Both the position numbers and the translations under genes were made by a program. A stretch of DNA of 37,507 bases from JAEUIG01 sp046349775 (lineage in GTDB: Bacteria; Planctomycetota; Planctomycetia; Planctomycetales; Planctomycetaceae). Location: contig JAXMBS010000053.1 in NCBI GenBank assembly GCA_046349775.1, positions 1 to 37,507 of the forward strand, in the 5' to 3' direction. How positions within the stretch are numbered: the stretch's first letter is position 1; each line of letters starts with the position of its first letter. Positions 26,438-34,812 of the stretch are shown here, piece after piece. The notes below the pieces were generated by a model. It did no database searches. It saw only the letters and a list, made by a program, of their open reading frames with translations, and was not told where the DNA came from.

Positions 26438-27831
26438 ACCTCCACAGACGGTACGATCTCAGGAGGAGGCGGCAGGATGGCTTGCGGCTCAGCCACGGCG
26501 ACCGGCGCCGCTTGAGCCTCCGGCTTGCCGACAGCTTGCTGGAATGCTGACGCCAACAATTGATGCACGGCGGCAGTTTCATCAGCGACGGCACCAGCAT
26601 CTAAGGCTGGCGTGTTCGCCGGCGACTCTTCCGACTCGCGTGGGCCCGCCGCCGACGCGGCGTTCAGCATTCGCGCTTCGCGCACCACGCGAAACTTCGG
26701 CGGCTGTGCGTCCATGACCGGCTGTTCGCGTTGTCGCCGGAGCCAGAACACTCCGAGCACGACCAGACCAACCGCGAGCACTGTCAGCGGCAGCCAGATT
26801 GCCAAACCTCCCTGCGACGCGGCGGCAGGCGCGGCGTCCCCAGTCTGATCGGGCGTTGCCACGAGGGCAGCGGCCGCCGATTCCGGATTCGACTCCGCTG
26901 CAGCGGGATGCGTTACGGCTGGCGATGCCGCATCGTTCGCAGTCTCGACTGGCGGCGCCGGAGCAGCGGCCACGGTCGGCTCATCGTCCATATCCGGTGG
27001 CACGTCGTCGTTGACCGACGCTGCCGGCGTCAACGGCGGCGCAGCGGCGGCTGTCGGCGACTCGGCGGCGTTGGACGTCGAGGACGCAGCGACTGCAGTT
27101 ACCGGCACGACGAGTTCGACGTTGTAGGTGGCCGTCGTGCTGAGCCCGGCGCTGTCGGTCACGCGCACAGTCACCGGAATCGTGCCGTCCGCCGTGTTCG
27201 CGGCCTTCAGACAAGTCAGCACACCAGACTGGGGATCGATCGCGAACTGCTGCGGATCGGCGTCCACCAGTTCAAAGGTGTGGGTTTCGCCGGCATCCGG
27301 ATCGGCAACCGTAATTTGCACCTGCGCCGGCTCAGCACTGTTCCGGACGACGAGCGTCACTTCCGCGGCGGACAGCACCGGCGGCTCCTGTGCGTCAACG
27401 ACGTCGACGGTCACAACTTGCTCGGCAACCTGGAACAGCACGTCGTCGAGCGAGTCGGGATCGACACCCGAGGCGAGCAGGTCAGCGAGATACGCGCGCC
27501 GCGCCGGGTCGAGGGCACGCGGGCTGCGGACTCGCACAGTGAGCTGGTAGCGTTGCTGGGATTCAAAATCGAGGTGCGCGTCTCCGAGCGTCAACTCGCC
27601 CGTGATGGGATCGATCCGCCAGGGGACCGTGGCGCCATCGGGCACGATCTGGAATGTGACGCCCGTGCCCGGCCCCTGATCTGCGGCGTTGACCAGTCCG
27701 ATCGTCGTGCCTGGTCCGGCATCCTCGGCAACTGTGAACTCCTGAGGCGCCTCGGAGTCTTCCGCGGCCGACAGAGCGGAAACGCCCCCGCACAGGAGGC
27801 ACAGGCCGACGACACCCAGGATTCGACGCAT
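26434..27831 (-). CDS. Cadherin-like type I membrane protein
   Basis: An intact 465-residue protein. It has a signal peptide (MRRILGVVGLCLLCGGVSALSAAE), then two cadherin-like repeats: one at about 30-140 (EFTVAEDAGPGTTIG ... WRIDPITGELTLGD ... YQLTVRV) and one at 155-245 (ADPDAGETHTFELVDAD ... FAIDPQSGVLTC ... TVRVTDSAG). A long Ala/Pro/Thr linker (250-345) reaches one membrane helix (IWLPLTVLAVGLVVLGVFWLRR, about 349-370), leaving a cytoplasmic tail of about 95 residues ending in PPPPEIVPSVEV. Cadherin repeats usually bind calcium and mediate adhesion. An AGGA site (27840-27843) lies 8 bases before the ATG. A TM protein follows directly on the same strand. Confidence 0.85.
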   Translation of the reverse strand: MRRILGVVGLCLLCGGVSALSAAEDSEAPQEFTVAEDAGPGTTIGLVNAADQGPGTGVTFQIVPDGATVPWRIDPITGELTLGDAHLDFESQQRYQLTVRVRSPRALDPARRAYLADLLASGVDPDSLDDVLFQVAEQVVTVDVVDAQEPPVLSAAEVTLVVRNSAEPAQVQITVADPDAGETHTFELVDADPQQFAIDPQSGVLTCLKAANTADGTIPVTVRVTDSAGLSTTATYNVELVVPVTAVAASSTSNAAESPTAAAAPPLTPAASVNDDVPPDMDDEPTVAAAPAPPVETANDAASPAVTHPAAAESNPESAAAALVATPDQTGDAAPAAASQGGLAIWLPLTVLAVGLVVLGVFWLRRQREQPVMDAQPPKFRVVREARMLNAASAAGPRESEESPANTPALDAGAVADETAAVHQLLASAFQQAVGKPEAQAAPVAVAEPQAILPPPPEIVPSVEV

Positions 27832-28306
27832 GGTCAGTGTCCTGCATTGGAAAGGGCGCGCGGTTCACGCACCATCTCAGACATCCCTGCGGGAGTCATA
27901 GGACGCCGCCTCCGATTTGCGCGTCAAATACTCTCGGAACTCCTTGTTGCAATAGATGTTGCAGCGATTATCGCCGCACCGGACGAGTTTTCCGGACAAC
28001 CGGCAACAGCGAAATCCCCCATACATCCCCTACGACGCATCCGCAGCGCTTTGTTCCTACGACGATCACATCGAACATCGGTACGTCTCGCCCCCTTCAG
28101 GCGCAATGGTTTCCGATGAATCGAACGCGCCGGGCAGACCGATTCTCGGAACTGCGCCATTCGCGCATGTGGTCTCAGTTGCCCGTGGAACAACGGTCCT
28201 TCCGAGACCAACAGGGAGTGCGGCCGGGCCACCTGAATCGGCACGTCCGGCGTCGCACCGTTTGCGGCGACATCACGTCGCCGCACGGGCCAGCAGGGAT
28301 GCCGAC
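27832..28306. promoter_or_regulatory. Divergent promoter region between cadherin-like and LRR/TPR genes
   Basis: 475 bases separate two divergent surface-protein genes. An open frame on the plus strand continues upstream of ATG 28307 through this region, but it lacks protein-like character (basic, low-complexity). No promoter boxes stand out; both genes may share control from here. Confidence 0.4.
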
Positions 28307-29902
28307 ATGTCCGGGAAACGATTGCAGACACTGCTGATTGCCGGCTGCCTCTCGCTGGAGGCGGCCGGCTGTCGTCAATGTCCGCTCGCCCCCTGGGGCG
28401 CGCTCCGCGACCACTTCCACACGCGCCGCAACGACACGTGCGCAGTTGCGCCGACGGAATCTCCACTGGCTTCTTCCGATCAAGATCGGTCGTTAGAGCC
28501 TTCGACGTCAGCTTCGCCTGCCTCGCCAGACTCTGCGGCAGAATATGCGGATGGCGCGTCATCCGACTCTCCCGCACCGGATGCAAAATCGGACCAGTCC
28601 GTGCAAGAGGCCCAGAGCCAGGCCGTTGCGGCATTGCGAAAGTTTGGAGCGCGCGTCTCGCAGGATGCCGACGGCAACGTGACGGCCGTCGATCTGGCGC
28701 AGACCGCGATTACCGATGCGGACCTCGCCTTACTGGCGCCCTGCCCCGGCATCGTCGAGCTCAACCTCCGCGGGGCGCTTGTGACGGACGCCGGTCTCGA
28801 GGCGATTGCCGCTCATTCCCAGGTCGAGTTTCTCGGCTTGACCGGTACGATGGTGACGGACGCGGGCCTGGTCCACCTGCAGAAGCTCCCGCGGCTGCGC
28901 TTCCTGACGCTCGGACACACCTCCGTAACCGACGCGGGCCTCAAAGCCCTGGCAGGCTGCTCTCAACTGGAAGGTTTAAACGTCAAGGCCACCACGGTGA
29001 CGGCCGCCGGCCTTGTGCAACTGCAGACGGAACTGCCGAGCTGCCGGATCGTGTCCGACGTCACTTCCAACACCAGTATCGAGAGCCAGGATCTTCCTGT
29101 CCCGATGGCGGAGGATGTGTCTGCCGACTCATCGAAACCCCCGCTCCCTCCGCTGGACGGCCCGATCGGACTCCCGGAAAGCCTCGCAGATCCGTTCGCC
29201 CCGGCCCCGACAGAGGACCGACCGCAGGACTTGCTCGACGTTCCGGTGGCACCGCCGGCGGAACTCCAGGAACTCCCGCCCCCCCCGCCGTCCGCCGATG
29301 CGGCGCCGCGCAAGCTGCGTCACTCCGGCGCAGCCCCGGGCCCGGTACGGCGGCTGGAGCGAGTCCTGTCCGACAGTCTCGACGATCCGTCCGTGCTTCG
29401 CGCGATCGCCCAGAGTTATGCTGTTCGTAACGAATGGGATGCTGCCGCCTCTGTGCTGCGCAAAGCGGTCGACCTGACGCCTCAAGACCTGCAGCTCCAG
29501 TTTGAGCTGGGAGTGGCGGAGGCCCGCAGCGGCGATTTTGTTGCCTCCCTCATGCACCTGCAGCAATGCGGGAGTCTGGCGGTCGCGCACTACAACCTGG
29601 GCGTGCTGCTGCACGAAGCCGGTCTTGAGGAGGCCAGCATCCTGGCGTTCCGGTCTGCGCTGCGGTACGACCCGCAGCTTGTCGCGGCTCGACAGTGGCT
29701 CAATCAGCTGTCTCCTCCGCAGCCGTTGCCGGCCGCGGTCAAGATCGGCCAGCGACCGGGAAAGATCGGCGGCCACGGGGTGACTCCGGTGGAAGCCCAA
29801 TCGCCGACGGACGCCGACTCGAACGGCACCGGGATTGAAATCCACCCTGCCGACGGCGACCGTACGATTGCCCGACCGCAACGTCCGCTCGCCGCGCGGT
29901 GA
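28307..29902 (+). CDS. Lipoprotein with leucine-rich and TPR repeats
   Basis: A protein of 531 residues from ATG 28307, preceded by an AGGGA-like site. The lipoprotein signal (LLIAGCLSLEAAGC) anchors it to a membrane surface. After a Ser/Asp/Pro-rich linker come leucine-rich repeats of the TDAGL type (TDADLALLAPCPGIVELNLRG, VTDAGLEAIAAHSQVEFLGLTG, VTDAGLVHLQKLPRLRFLTLG, VTDAGLKALAGCSQLEGLNV), about residues 120-225. A Pro-rich spacer (ELPPPPPSADAAP) leads to TPR-like helices (about 365-455: LRAIAQSYAVRNEWDAAASVLRKAV ... FELGVAEARSGDF ... AHYNLGVLLHEAGLEEASILAFRSAL). Both repeats suggest protein-protein interaction; partner unknown. The upstream part of this frame was left out as non-coding. 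Confidence 0.85.
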   Translation: MSGKRLQTLLIAGCLSLEAAGCRQCPLAPWGALRDHFHTRRNDTCAVAPTESPLASSDQDRSLEPSTSASPASPDSAAEYADGASSDSPAPDAKSDQSVQEAQSQAVAALRKFGARVSQDADGNVTAVDLAQTAITDADLALLAPCPGIVELNLRGALVTDAGLEAIAAHSQVEFLGLTGTMVTDAGLVHLQKLPRLRFLTLGHTSVTDAGLKALAGCSQLEGLNVKATTVTAAGLVQLQTELPSCRIVSDVTSNTSIESQDLPVPMAEDVSADSSKPPLPPLDGPIGLPESLADPFAPAPTEDRPQDLLDVPVAPPAELQELPPPPPSADAAPRKLRHSGAAPGPVRRLERVLSDSLDDPSVLRAIAQSYAVRNEWDAAASVLRKAVDLTPQDLQLQFELGVAEARSGDFVASLMHLQQCGSLAVAHYNLGVLLHEAGLEEASILAFRSALRYDPQLVAARQWLNQLSPPQPLPAAVKIGQRPGKIGGHGVTPVEAQSPTDADSNGTGIEIHPADGDRTIARPQRPLAAR

Positions 29903-29920
29903 CGAACGACGGATTTCGCG

Positions 29921-31120
29921 TCACTTCCGCGCCGCGGCGTGCTTCATCGGCAGCCACGCTCCGCCCTCCTTGCTCGACGTCACGCACTGCTGGATGAAGT
30001 ACATCCCCTCCACGCCATCGTACACGTTCGGGTAGATCGTCTCCCGCGGTTCGAACTTCTGCCCGGTCGCGCGCAGCGCCATCGCGTCGTAGGCAAACCG
30101 GTAGATGTTGGCAAATGCTTCCAGATACCCTTCCGGATGCCCCGACGGCGTCCGGCACGCGGACTTGTGCAGCGGCGATGCGAACGGCGCGTTCGGATCG
30201 CGGCAGTAGATCTGGTGCGGCTTACCGTTCTGGCGGAACGTCATGTAGTTCGGGTTCTCCTGCTCCCACTGGATGGCACCCTTGGTGCCGTCGATTTCGA
30301 TGAACAGGTCGTTCTCGCGGCCGTGTGAGATCTGGCTGGCCGTCACTGTCCCGAGCGCACCGTTCTCGAACTTCACGGTTGCGACACCGTAGTCATCGAG
30401 CTGACGGCCCGGCTCGAAGATCTTGAGATGCGCAGAGATCGACTCCGGCAGCAGCCCGGTCATGTATCGTGCCAGGTTGTACGCATGCGTGCCGATGTCG
30501 CCGAAGCACCCCGCCGCTCCGGACTTCTTCGGATCGGTCCGCCACGCTGACTGCTTCTGGCCGGTCGTTTCCAGTCGTGTCCGCAACCATCCCTGGATGT
30601 AGGACGAACGAATTGCCTGGATCTCACCCAGCTCGCCGCCGAGGATCATCTCCCGCGCCTGCCGCACCAGCGGATTACCGGTGTAGTTGTGCGTCACCGC
30701 AAACACGACGCCCGACTTCTCCACGGCCTTCATCAGCTCTTCCGCCTGCGCGAGGTCGAACGTCATCGGCTTGTCGCACATGACGTTGAACCCGGCGTCG
30801 ACCGCGGCCTTCGCGATCTCGAAGTGCATGAAGTTCGGCGTCGCAACGCTGACGAAATCGATCCGTTTGTCCGCCGGCAGCTTCTTTTCCGAGTCGATGA
30901 GTTCCTTGTACGAGCCGTAGGCACGGTCGGGCTTGATGTCGAAGCTGGGCGCGGAAGCCTTTGCTTTGGCGGGATCGGAGGAGAGCGCGCCGGCGACGAG
31001 TTCGGCCCGGTTATCGAGGACCGCAGCCGTGGCGTGCACGCGGCCAATGAAGGCCCCCTGGCCGCCTCCTACCAGGGCCATGCGCAGCTTCCGGTTCAGC
31101 GGTCCGTTCGTCGTGTCCAT
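29921..31120 (-). CDS. Gfo/Idh/MocA family oxidoreductase
   Basis: An intact 399-residue oxidoreductase. The Rossmann motif ALVGGGQGAFIGRVH (15-29) binds NAD(P); CDKPM (115-119) replaces the more common EKP. The second domain includes GDIGTHAYNLARYMTG with the usual active-site histidine, and INLWGxx-like strands end with YPNVYDGVEGMYFIQQCV near the C-terminus, typical of the larger planctomycete members. The ATG at 31120 has no signal peptide. It is convergent with the LRR/TPR lipoprotein gene (18 bases apart) and divergent from the VWA gene. Substrate unknown; the family usually oxidises sugars, inositols or their amino and acetyl derivatives. Confidence 0.93.
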   Translation of the reverse strand: MDTTNGPLNRKLRMALVGGGQGAFIGRVHATAAVLDNRAELVAGALSSDPAKAKASAPSFDIKPDRAYGSYKELIDSEKKLPADKRIDFVSVATPNFMHFEIAKAAVDAGFNVMCDKPMTFDLAQAEELMKAVEKSGVVFAVTHNYTGNPLVRQAREMILGGELGEIQAIRSSYIQGWLRTRLETTGQKQSAWRTDPKKSGAAGCFGDIGTHAYNLARYMTGLLPESISAHLKIFEPGRQLDDYGVATVKFENGALGTVTASQISHGRENDLFIEIDGTKGAIQWEQENPNYMTFRQNGKPHQIYCRDPNAPFASPLHKSACRTPSGHPEGYLEAFANIYRFAYDAMALRATGQKFEPRETIYPNVYDGVEGMYFIQQCVTSSKEGGAWLPMKHAAARK

Positions 31121-31337
31121 AAATCAGGCTCCCGTCGGTGGAATGTGCCGCGCGCGTGGCGCGGCGATCGCGCCATGAAACTGAGTCCGCCAGAATACAG
31201 CCGCTGCAGCGAGATCACAATTTCGCCGGGATACAGCGCGCGTTGGACGATTGCAGCAGCCCGGCCGGTCTGCAGCGGCGTGCGCGGGGGATTGCAATTG
31301 ACCGCATCTCCGTTGCTGCCTTAGCTTCCCGCCCCCC

Positions 31338-32456
31338 ATGTCACTTGCATCCCCGTCCGCCGAAGCGACCGACGCGGCGCGCCCACGCCGCAACCAGGCT
31401 ACGCCGACGACGACTCCCGACTGGCTGTTTTCGGCCGTCATTCACCTGTTGCTGGTCGCGCTGCTGTTCACATCCAAGGCTGGTCCCGGCGGAGGCGGTC
31501 GCGGCGCCGGCAAGTCCGGCAACGGCTACGGCGACTTTCCCAACGACGGCTGGATCGAGGCGCAAATGGGGAGCGAAAACGGCATCGCCGCACCGGCAAC
31601 AATTGCCGTTGATATGGTCGCGAAGGCCACCCCGCTGGAGTCTGCTCCGGCGGCGCCCGAACTCAACGCGACTCCGATTCCGACAGACACCGAGCCGACC
31701 GCAGAAGCCCCTGCCACCAGACAGGCGAGCTATGTGAAGCCAGCCGATCCACCCGGCTCAGCCCCTCACCCCGCGGCCTCGAGCCCGCGCGGCATACCTG
31801 ATGCACGCGCGGCGCAGGGATCGGGAGCTCACAGTGGCCGAGCCGGTCGCGGCGACGGCTCGCCCGGCGACGGCGGCAACGGCAAAGGAGGCACTTCGCT
31901 GTTTGGCATCTGGGACTCCGGTGAGCGGTTCGTCTACGTCATCGATCGCTCCAGCAGCATGGGGTACTACGGCAAGCTCCCGGCGGCCCGCCGTGAACTC
32001 GAATACAGCCTGTCCCAACTGCAGGAATCGATCGAATTCCAGGTCGTGTTCTACAATGACCAGGTCCAGCCGCTGACGGTCGCGCGATCAACGAAGCTGC
32101 TGCGCGCTTCACCCCTGAATCAGAACAAAGCCCGTCAACTGATGCGGCCGGTTGTCGCCGAGGGAGGCACCAACCATGCTGCCGCCCTCAGTGCGGCTCT
32201 CAATTACCGGCCGACGGTGGTGTACTTACTGACCGACGCCGAAGCCGGACTCACGACCGCAGAGATCGAAGCCCTGCAGCGGAAGTTGCGCGGGGCAACG
32301 CGGATTCACTGCATTCAATTCGGTGACACTCCCGAAGTGGGCCCTGTCTCCGGCAACTGGCTTGAGCAGCTCGCCGCCGCCACCGGCGGGAAATACGTCC
32401 ATATCCGGACCACCGAGCTGCGCGCGGCAGAACGGGCGCCCAACGCGGTGCGCTGA
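31338..32456 (+). CDS. VWA-domain protein with TonB/TolA-like N-terminal helix
   Basis: An intact 372-residue protein. A cytoplasmic start (1-27) leads to one membrane helix, WLFSAVIHLLLVALLFTS (29-46), in which Ser32, His36 and Leu43 reproduce the first three positions of the TonB/TolA SHLS motif (S16, H20, L27 in TonB); the final Ser is at +14 instead of +15. A flexible Gly/Ala/Pro-rich linker (50-187) reaches a VWA domain (about 196-365) with an intact MIDAS: DRSSS (Asp203, Ser205, Ser207), Thr278 in GGTN and Asp300 in LLTDAEAG. The VWA domain should lie in the periplasm. Genes for an ExbB-like channel and two ExbD proteins follow on the same strand, so this protein is the probable energy transducer of that complex. 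Confidence 0.88.
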   Translation: MSLASPSAEATDAARPRRNQATPTTTPDWLFSAVIHLLLVALLFTSKAGPGGGGRGAGKSGNGYGDFPNDGWIEAQMGSENGIAAPATIAVDMVAKATPLESAPAAPELNATPIPTDTEPTAEAPATRQASYVKPADPPGSAPHPAASSPRGIPDARAAQGSGAHSGRAGRGDGSPGDGGNGKGGTSLFGIWDSGERFVYVIDRSSSMGYYGKLPAARRELEYSLSQLQESIEFQVVFYNDQVQPLTVARSTKLLRASPLNQNKARQLMRPVVAEGGTNHAAALSAALNYRPTVVYLLTDAEAGLTTAEIEALQRKLRGATRIHCIQFGDTPEVGPVSGNWLEQLAAATGGKYVHIRTTELRAAERAPNAVR

Positions 32457-32601
32457 TTCCGGCATGGAATCTGATCCGCCGGTGTCGTTACGATAACGCT
32501 ATTCGCCCTGTCGTCGCGCGCGGCCCTGCCGCACGGGGCGTGTGGCATCAACTCGGTTTCCGATTGCGCCGGCGCACGCCGGACTCCTATCGAGGACGAC
32601 T

Positions 32602-33483
32602 ATGAAACTGCGTCACGTCCGGACAGCCGGCTGGCTCTGGCTCGCATTGCTCGCCGCGTATTGCACCCTGCACCTGCAGGCCCCGCTGGCCGCCCAGGAG
32701 AAAGCCGCAGAAGCCCCCGCGGCCGCAGCACCCGCCGAGCAGCCTTCTCCGCTGGTGGAAGCCGCCGCCAAGGATGTGCCCCCGGCCGCGCCCGAATCGA
32801 CCAACATGCTGCAGTGGATCATCGAGACCAGCGGCTGGATCGGTCTGATCCTGTTGATTCTCTCGATTTACTTCGTCGCCACTGTGGTGCGCATGTTCCT
32901 GGAGCTGCGCTCGCAGGTGACACTTCCGCTGGACGTCGTCGAAGAGTGCGAGAACCTGCTCAAGGGGCGCGACGTGCAGGGGGTCTACAAGGTCGTCAAG
33001 GCGGACGATTCGTTTTTCAGCAACGTCATGTCGGCCGGCATGACGGAACTGCAGCACGGGCTGCCCGAGGCGCGCGAGGCGATCGACCGCGTCAGCGACG
33101 CACAGATCGTCGAAATGGAAAAGAAGATCAGCATGCTGGCGGTCCTGGGCACGCTGGGGCCGATGATCGGCTTGCTCGGCACGTTGAAAGGCATGATCAG
33201 CAGCTTCAGCGTGATCGCGATGTCCGACACGCAGATGAAGGCCAGCGAGGTCGCGGGCGGCATCTCGGAAGCGCTCGTGCTGACGTTTGAAGGGGTCGCG
33301 CTGTCGGTCCCGGCGATTTACTTCTACGCCCTGTTCCGTAACCGTATCGCTTCGCTCAGCACGGAGGCCACGCTGTTCGCCGACGAATTCCTCCGCCGCG
33401 TGAACGCCGTGATGCGCGGCAAGCCGGCTCCGGCCCCCGGCGCGGCCCCCGTCGCCGCAGCCGCCCCCGCGGCACCGGCGTAG
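32602..33483 (+). CDS. MotA/TolQ/ExbB-type proton channel protein
   Basis: A protein of 293 residues from ATG 32602, fixed by GAGGA (32592-32596, spacing 5). A signal peptide (AGWLWLALLAAYCTLHLQAPLAA) and an Ala/Pro-rich outer region (32-68) precede the channel part: helix 1 (GWIGLILLILSIYFVATVVRMF, about 75-98), a long cytoplasmic loop, helix 2 (LAVLGTLGPMIGLLGTLKGMISSF, the family hallmark, about 184-207) and helix 3 (ISEALVLTFEGVALSVPAIYFYALF, about 224-250). Such proteins form the pentameric channel that uses the proton motive force. The N-terminal secretory leader is an extension not present in E. coli ExbB but frequent in planctomycete homologues. Two ExbD genes follow. Confidence 0.93.
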   Translation: MKLRHVRTAGWLWLALLAAYCTLHLQAPLAAQEKAAEAPAAAAPAEQPSPLVEAAAKDVPPAAPESTNMLQWIIETSGWIGLILLILSIYFVATVVRMFLELRSQVTLPLDVVEECENLLKGRDVQGVYKVVKADDSFFSNVMSAGMTELQHGLPEAREAIDRVSDAQIVEMEKKISMLAVLGTLGPMIGLLGTLKGMISSFSVIAMSDTQMKASEVAGGISEALVLTFEGVALSVPAIYFYALFRNRIASLSTEATLFADEFLRRVNAVMRGKPAPAPGAAPVAAAAPAAPA

Positions 33484-33488
33484 CGGGA

Positions 33489-33606
33489 TAAATCCGAAAT
33501 CCGAAGGTCAAAATCCGAAAACAAAGCAGCCGTCACCCATTTCGAGTTTCGGATTTCGAATTTCGGATTTGTTCGACGTCGATCAACCATCAACGATCAA
33601 CCATAA
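33489..33606. repeat. AAATCCGAAATCCGAA intergenic repeat, copy before the ExbD pair
   Basis: A 31-base block (33489-33519) built of AAATCCGAA units is followed by an inverted version (33541-33570, TTTCGGATTTCGAATTTCGG) and by ATCAACCATCAACGATCAAC (33580-33606). The 31-base block recurs at 34683-34713 with two mismatches, and the ATCAACCATCAAC block recurs inverted at 34651-34677. Confidence 0.65.
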
Positions 33607-33643
33607 CCCCCTTGACCCTCAGCCCTAGACCCTGGACCCTGCA

Positions 33644-34108
33644 ATGACCGCCTCCATGGGCGACCACAAGGCGGAGCCCAACCTCACGCCGATCCTCGAC
33701 ATGGTCTTCCAGTTGATCACGTTCTTCATGCTCGTGATCAACTTCAAGGGCGCCGCCCTCGACCTGTCGCTCCAGCTCCCGGTCCTCGGCTCGGCGCGCC
33801 CGCTCGACACCCAGGGGCAGGAAGACCTGCTGGTGCTCAACATCGACGAGGACGGGCATCTCAAGGTTTACGGCTACGAAAAGGACGTCGCCTCGTACAT
33901 CGCCGAAGAGGCCCGCGTCGCCATCCAGCGCCTGACGAAAGCCGGCAAAAAGTATGAGGACGGAGACGAGCTCCCCAGCACGGTGGTGATTCGCGCCGAC
34001 CGGAAGACTCCCTTCAATCTGCTGTACCAGGTGATCACGACCTGTCAAAAAGAGGGATTCCGCAAGTTCGCGCTGAAGGCCATGAACCGCACGGCGGAGG
34101 GCGCCTGA
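33644..34108 (+). CDS. ExbD/TolR family protein 1
   Basis: A 154-residue ExbD/TolR protein. A short cytoplasmic start (MTASMGDHKAEPNL) leads to the single helix TPILDMVFQLITFFMLVI, with the critical membrane Asp at residue 19 (equivalent to ExbD Asp25). The outer domain (40-150) has the ExbD fold pattern, with VLNIDEDGHLKVYG and VVIRADRKTPFNLLYQVITTCQKEGF, the conserved last alpha-helix region. It couples proton flow through the ExbB channel to the transducer. The next ExbD gene starts one base after its stop, so the two are co-translated, probably as a hetero-dimer. Confidence 0.93.
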   Translation: MTASMGDHKAEPNLTPILDMVFQLITFFMLVINFKGAALDLSLQLPVLGSARPLDTQGQEDLLVLNIDEDGHLKVYGYEKDVASYIAEEARVAIQRLTKAGKKYEDGDELPSTVVIRADRKTPFNLLYQVITTCQKEGFRKFALKAMNRTAEGA

Positions 34109-34109
34109 C

Positions 34110-34646
34110 ATGAGCCGCCGTCATCGACGCCGCCATCGCCGACAGCAGGGAGAGGTCGAGCTGAACCTGGCAGCCATGCTCGACATGGCGTTCCAGTTGC
34201 TGGCGTTCTTCATTTTCACGTTCCGTCCGTCTCCGGTGGAGGGGCAGCTCGCGCTGCACATGCCGCCCTTCAAGCCGATCTCCAACGTTTCCTCCGCCGA
34301 GCAGGTTCCGTCCGATTCCAATGCCGGCGTGTTCGCCGACAATTCCTTCGTGCTCACGGTGCATGCCGATGACGTCGGCACGGTCTCCGCCGTCAACCTC
34401 GACTTCTCCGGCCCGTTGTTCGAAGGGCCGGCCAACGAAGCCAACCTCCGCTACCTCGACGGCCGCCTCCGCGACATCTTCGGCTCGCAGGGGACTCCTT
34501 TCGACCAGGTCGTCATCCGCTCCGCCCCCCGACTCCGCTACGAAGAGCTGATGAAGATCATCGACGTCTGCCTCCGCCAGCGCATGCCCGACGGCCAGTT
34601 GCTGTCGAAACTCAGCCTGATGGAGATGGCGGAGCCGGGACAGTAG
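34110..34646 (+). CDS. ExbD/TolR family protein 2
   Basis: A 178-residue ExbD/TolR protein. A very basic start (MSRRHRRRHRRQQGEVEL) precedes the helix AAMLDMAFQLLAFFIFTF, in which the essential Asp is residue 25. The outer domain is larger than that of protein 1, with a Ser/Asn-rich insertion (FKPISNVSSAEQVPSDSN) and the typical DQVVIRSAPRLRYEELMKIIDVCLRQRM ending. ATG 34110 follows the stop of the first ExbD gene by one base. Two different ExbD subunits per channel are seen in several bacterial Exb/Tol-type systems. Confidence 0.92.
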   Translation: MSRRHRRRHRRQQGEVELNLAAMLDMAFQLLAFFIFTFRPSPVEGQLALHMPPFKPISNVSSAEQVPSDSNAGVFADNSFVLTVHADDVGTVSAVNLDFSGPLFEGPANEANLRYLDGRLRDIFGSQGTPFDQVVIRSAPRLRYEELMKIIDVCLRQRMPDGQLLSKLSLMEMAEPGQ

Positions 34647-34650
34647 GTTG

Positions 34651-34713
34651 ATGGTTTATGGTTGATGGTTGATCGACAGGCGTAAATCCGAAATCCGAAT
34701 GTCGAAATCCGAA
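34651..34713. repeat. AAATCCGAAATCCGAA intergenic repeat, copy after the ExbD pair
   Basis: The 31-base block at 34683-34713 matches 33489-33519 (two mismatches). TTGATGGTTTATGGTTGATG (34651 onward) is the inverse of the ATCAACCATCAAC block of the other copy. The repeats lie on both sides of the two ExbD genes, in the 160- to 166-base spacers of the operon. Confidence 0.65.
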
Positions 34714-34812
34714 GGGCTTCTGCACTCTCAACCCTCAACAACTTCTCAGTAAACCATTCGCGATCAACCAGAACCCCTCTGACAGCTGATCGCTGAAAGC
34801 TGACCGCTCAAC

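Noticed and set aside
26731..28119. 462-residue open frame on the plus strand
   Set aside because: It is antisense to the cadherin-like gene, whose signal peptide, repeats and TM helix are clear.
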